Positions 37,843 to 39,949 of a DNA stretch of 39,949 bases are shown here, one piece after another; position 1 is the stretch's first letter; each line of letters opens with the position of its first letter. Under the pieces are notes generated by a model. It had not been told where the DNA came from. It was given only the letters and a program-made list of their open reading frames with translations, and ran no database searches. Source of the DNA: JBQTIP01 sp052388025 (GTDB lineage: Bacteria; Actinomycetota; UBA4738; HRBIN12); assembly GCA_052388025.1 (NCBI GenBank), contig JBQTIP010000045.1:1-39949 (forward strand). Direction: 5' to 3'. The translations under genes and the position numbers were made by a program.

Positions 37843-39949
37843 GTCCTCGTCGATTCTACGAGGAGCCCGTCGCGCGTGAACGTGATCGTGATATCGCCGG
37901 CCAGATCCGTTCGAAGGACCCGGGCGCCGGTGGCTCGTATCTCCTCGAGGACCTCCGGCACCGGGTGGCCGTAGTCGTTCGGGCCGACGCTTACGACGGC
38001 CAGCTCGGGAGCGACGGCCTGGAAGAACTCCGGAAGCGACGTGGCCGCGCCGTGGTGAGGGACCTTCAGCACGTCGGCCCGTAGGGAGACGCCCGTGTCG
38101 AGCAGCACCCGTTGGGACGGCTCCTCCGGCTCGGTCGCGAAGAGCACCGTATCCTCGCGATACGACACGGCGATCACGAGCGCGTCGTTGTTCGCATCGG
38201 ATTCCGTGCCCACCCAGCACCGGTCCGGCGACAGCACGTCGAGCCGCAGATCGCCCACCGCAAGCGACTCACCCGCGCGTGGATGCACGACGCGGATCCC
38301 CTCGTCCGCGATCGCGGCGAGCAGCTCGCGGTGGAGGGCGGAGTCGTCGGGGCATCCGGGCTCCAGGACCGCCCCGACCGGAAAGCGAGCGAGGACGGCC
38401 GGGAGGCCCACGATGTGATCGGCGTGGGGATGTGAGGCAACCACGATGTCGAGTCGCTTCACCCCCAGGGCCGAGAGCTCGGTCGCGACCTGCTCGGGGT
38501 CCGGACCGCCGTCGATCAGGACGCTCGCGCCGCCGGGAGACCTGACGAGCGCCGCATCGCCCTGCCCGACGTCGAAGAAGTGGATCACGAGCCCCGATGG
38601 CGGCCCGGCCGAGAGCGCCGTGGACCATACGAGGAGCGGGAGGAGCGCGGCACCCACGACCATAGCGGCTCGTGGCAGACGACGCCGGGACCGGAGCCAG
38701 AGGGCCACGAGGCAGACGGCGACGACGCCGCCCACCAGCGGCACGAGCCCCCCGCCGGAGGTGACCCAGGGCACCGGAGCGCTCGCCAGACGATCCGCGA
38801 TCAGCTCCAGGTACCGCATGGGAAGGAGCGCGAGGGCGGCCAGCAACCGACCTGCGGGCTCCAGAAGCGCGCCGACCCCCGCGGCCCCGAGGCCCAACAG
38901 CAACGCGGGCGAGACTGCCGGGAACGCCAGCAGGTTCGCGAGCACGGTCACCCCCGGGACCTCGTGGAAGTGGAAGAGGAGGACCGGCGTGACTCCCACC
39001 TGCGCCGCCAGGGTCGTCCCGGCCGCGAGGGCGATCGGGCGCGAGAGGAACCGCAGCCGCTCGGCGAGCGGTGACGCCATCGCGACCATCCCCGCAGTGG
39101 CCGCGACGGAGAGCTGGAACCCGATCGACCAAACCAGCGACGGGTCAAGGACCAGCAGCAAGAGCACCGCTCCGGCAAGGATCGCCCCCGTGGCACGAGG
39201 CCTGCCCAGGAACACCCCGAGGAGCGTCAGGCCGGCCATCACCCCCGCGCGCATCACGGAGGGCTCCGCCCCGGTGAGGACCACGAAGAAGACGACCGTG
39301 CCGAGCCCCAGAAGGAACCGCGGAACGCGGGAGAGCCGCAGCAGGAGGGCCAGCCCGAGGACGGGGCCGAGCACCATGGCGACGTTCTCCCCCGACACCA
39401 CGAGCAGGTGACCCAGTCCGGTCGCCTGGAAGTCCCTGGCAAGCCCCGCATCCAGCATCGAGTCGTCACCGAGCGCTAGCCCCATCAACAGCCCGGCCTC
39501 TCTTCTGGGAAACAGCGTCCGGATCGACCGCCCGGCGAAGGCTCGGAAGCCCTGTGCCGCACGAACCAGAGGGTTCGTGGAGGGTCCCAGGCGAACGGCG
39601 TCGCGGACCTGGAGGATCGCCGCAATCCCCCGTCGGCGAAGCGCCTCGACGGAATCACCGTCGGTGGGCAGCCGGAGCTCCCCCGACAGCTCGACCCGGT
39701 CGCCGCGAACTGCCTCGAAGGGGTCCCCGGCACCCCGGATCCACAGAGGTTCGTGGATCTCGGCGGCGCCGTCCTCCCACCAAACGGTCGCGACCTGGGC
39801 GATCGCCGACCACCCGAACCCTCCGGGCGCCGGGTCGGTCCGAAGCGTGGCAACGGCCTCGATCCGTCCGGGCGCGAGTCGAGCCAGGAGCGAGCCCTCC
39901 ACCCGGTGCGCGTGGAGCCCGCCCCATCCGACACCGAGCAGGAACACCG
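37839..39949 (-). CDS. comEC: ComEC/Rec2 DNA uptake channel (N-terminus outside window)
   Basis: About 703 residues are visible and the frame is open to the window edge, so the N-terminal helices are cut off. An OB-like extracellular region (about 30-125) is followed by the competence membrane domain with many hydrophobic segments (GLGHLLVVSGENVAMVLGPVLGL, SVMRAGVMAGLTLLGVFLGRPRA). A C-terminal metallo-beta-lactamase domain follows (HFFDVGQGDAALV, IVVASHPHADHIVGLP, LKVPHHGAATS). The family moves single-stranded DNA through the membrane. All zinc histidines of the MBL part are present. Coupled to holA. Confidence 0.94.
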   Translation of the reverse strand, partial: VFLLGVGWGGLHAHRVEGSLLARLAPGRIEAVATLRTDPAPGGFGWSAIAQVATVWWEDGAAEIHEPLWIRGAGDPFEAVRGDRVELSGELRLPTDGDSVEALRRRGIAAILQVRDAVRLGPSTNPLVRAAQGFRAFAGRSIRTLFPRREAGLLMGLALGDDSMLDAGLARDFQATGLGHLLVVSGENVAMVLGPVLGLALLLRLSRVPRFLLGLGTVVFFVVLTGAEPSVMRAGVMAGLTLLGVFLGRPRATGAILAGAVLLLLVLDPSLVWSIGFQLSVAATAGMVAMASPLAERLRFLSRPIALAAGTTLAAQVGVTPVLLFHFHEVPGVTVLANLLAFPAVSPALLLGLGAAGVGALLEPAGRLLAALALLPMRYLELIADRLASAPVPWVTSGGGLVPLVGGVVAVCLVALWLRSRRRLPRAAMVVGAALLPLLVWSTALSAGPPSGLVIHFFDVGQGDAALVRSPGGASVLIDGGPDPEQVATELSALGVKRLDIVVASHPHADHIVGLPAVLARFPVGAVLEPGCPDDSALHRELLAAIADEGIRVVHPRAGESLAVGDLRLDVLSPDRCWVGTESDANNDALVIAVSYREDTVLFATEPEEPSQRVLLDTGVSLRADVLKVPHHGAATSLPEFFQAVAPELAVVSVGPNDYGHPVPEVLEEIRATGARVLRTDLAGDITITFTRDGLLVESTRT

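Noticed and set aside
36193..37974. A 593-residue plus-strand frame covering lepA, rpsT and holA
   Set aside because: It runs antisense to lepA and holA and out of frame through rpsT; no motif, and all three real genes are intact.
1..39949. CRISPR arrays, rRNA genes, insertion sequences, prophage or integrase genes
   Set aside because: No spaced direct-repeat array, rRNA, transposase or integrase sequence was seen anywhere in the window.

Overview
The window reads as a chromosomal segment of a high-GC (roughly 70 %) bacterium, most likely an uncultured, deep-branching member of the Actinomycetota. The main argument is gene order. Reading down the minus strand from the right end, comEC, holA, (rpsT on plus), lepA, hemW, hrcA, dnaJ, HIT, phoH, ybeY, corC, cdd, era, recO, uppS, glyS, ppdK, dgt, dnaG and rpoD follow the order I recall for the corresponding block in mycobacteria and other Actinobacteria. 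GTG and TTG starts are common, and I infer two CTG starts. Assignment below phylum is not possible from this sequence alone.

Layout: 1-750 is the start of a FAD-dependent amine oxidase-type gene. A tRNA-Asn and a small glycine-rich membrane protein follow. 1.2-5.4 kb is the replication/transcription block rpoD-dnaG-dgt. 5.5-9.2 kb is accessory envelope material: a cupredoxin lipoprotein, a PAS protein, a YdcF-like protein, two small exported proteins and an M15 peptidase. 9.2-15 kb carries ppdK, a decayed vapC tail, a metallopeptidase-like lipoprotein, a previously hidden small membrane gene and glyS. 15-17.6 kb has two small plus-strand genes, then uppS and recO. 17.7-22.9 kb is the decayed accessory zone: a cupin remnant, a truncated TPR protein, an intact vapBC pair and a broken adenylate cyclase-ATPase-TPR gene. 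22.9-26.6 kb is a deoC-ALDH-ALDH deoxyribose catabolism operon plus a second cupredoxin lipoprotein. 26.6-33.2 kb is the tightly overlapping era-cdd-corC-ybeY-phoH block, then HIT and the hrcA-dnaJ pair with a CIRCE operator. 33.2-40 kb has a TolB-like fragment, hemW-lepA, rpsT, holA and comEC.

How it fits together: most backbone genes are housekeeping (replication initiation, sigma factor, tRNA charging, undecaprenyl phosphate synthesis, ribosome assembly, heat shock). deoC yields acetaldehyde and glyceraldehyde 3-phosphate, the first ALDH can oxidise the aldehyde, and cdd salvages (deoxy)cytidine nearby. The plus-strand genes are mostly accessory insertions facing this backbone.

The most interesting signals are organisational. 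(a) A TANNNT box sits exactly 6 bp before the start codon of five SD-less genes, which suggests leaderless mRNAs. (b) In four of five intact convergent gene pairs both stop codons share one CTAG. (c) Two genes with good Shine-Dalgarno sequences appear to start with CTG. (d) A 13-bp tandem duplication knocks a cyclase gene out of frame. (e) A 27-bp copy of the last nine codons of an ALDH gene lies on the other side of that cyclase gene, which suggests an insertion boundary. (f) A hairpin hides the ribosome binding site of the M15 peptidase.
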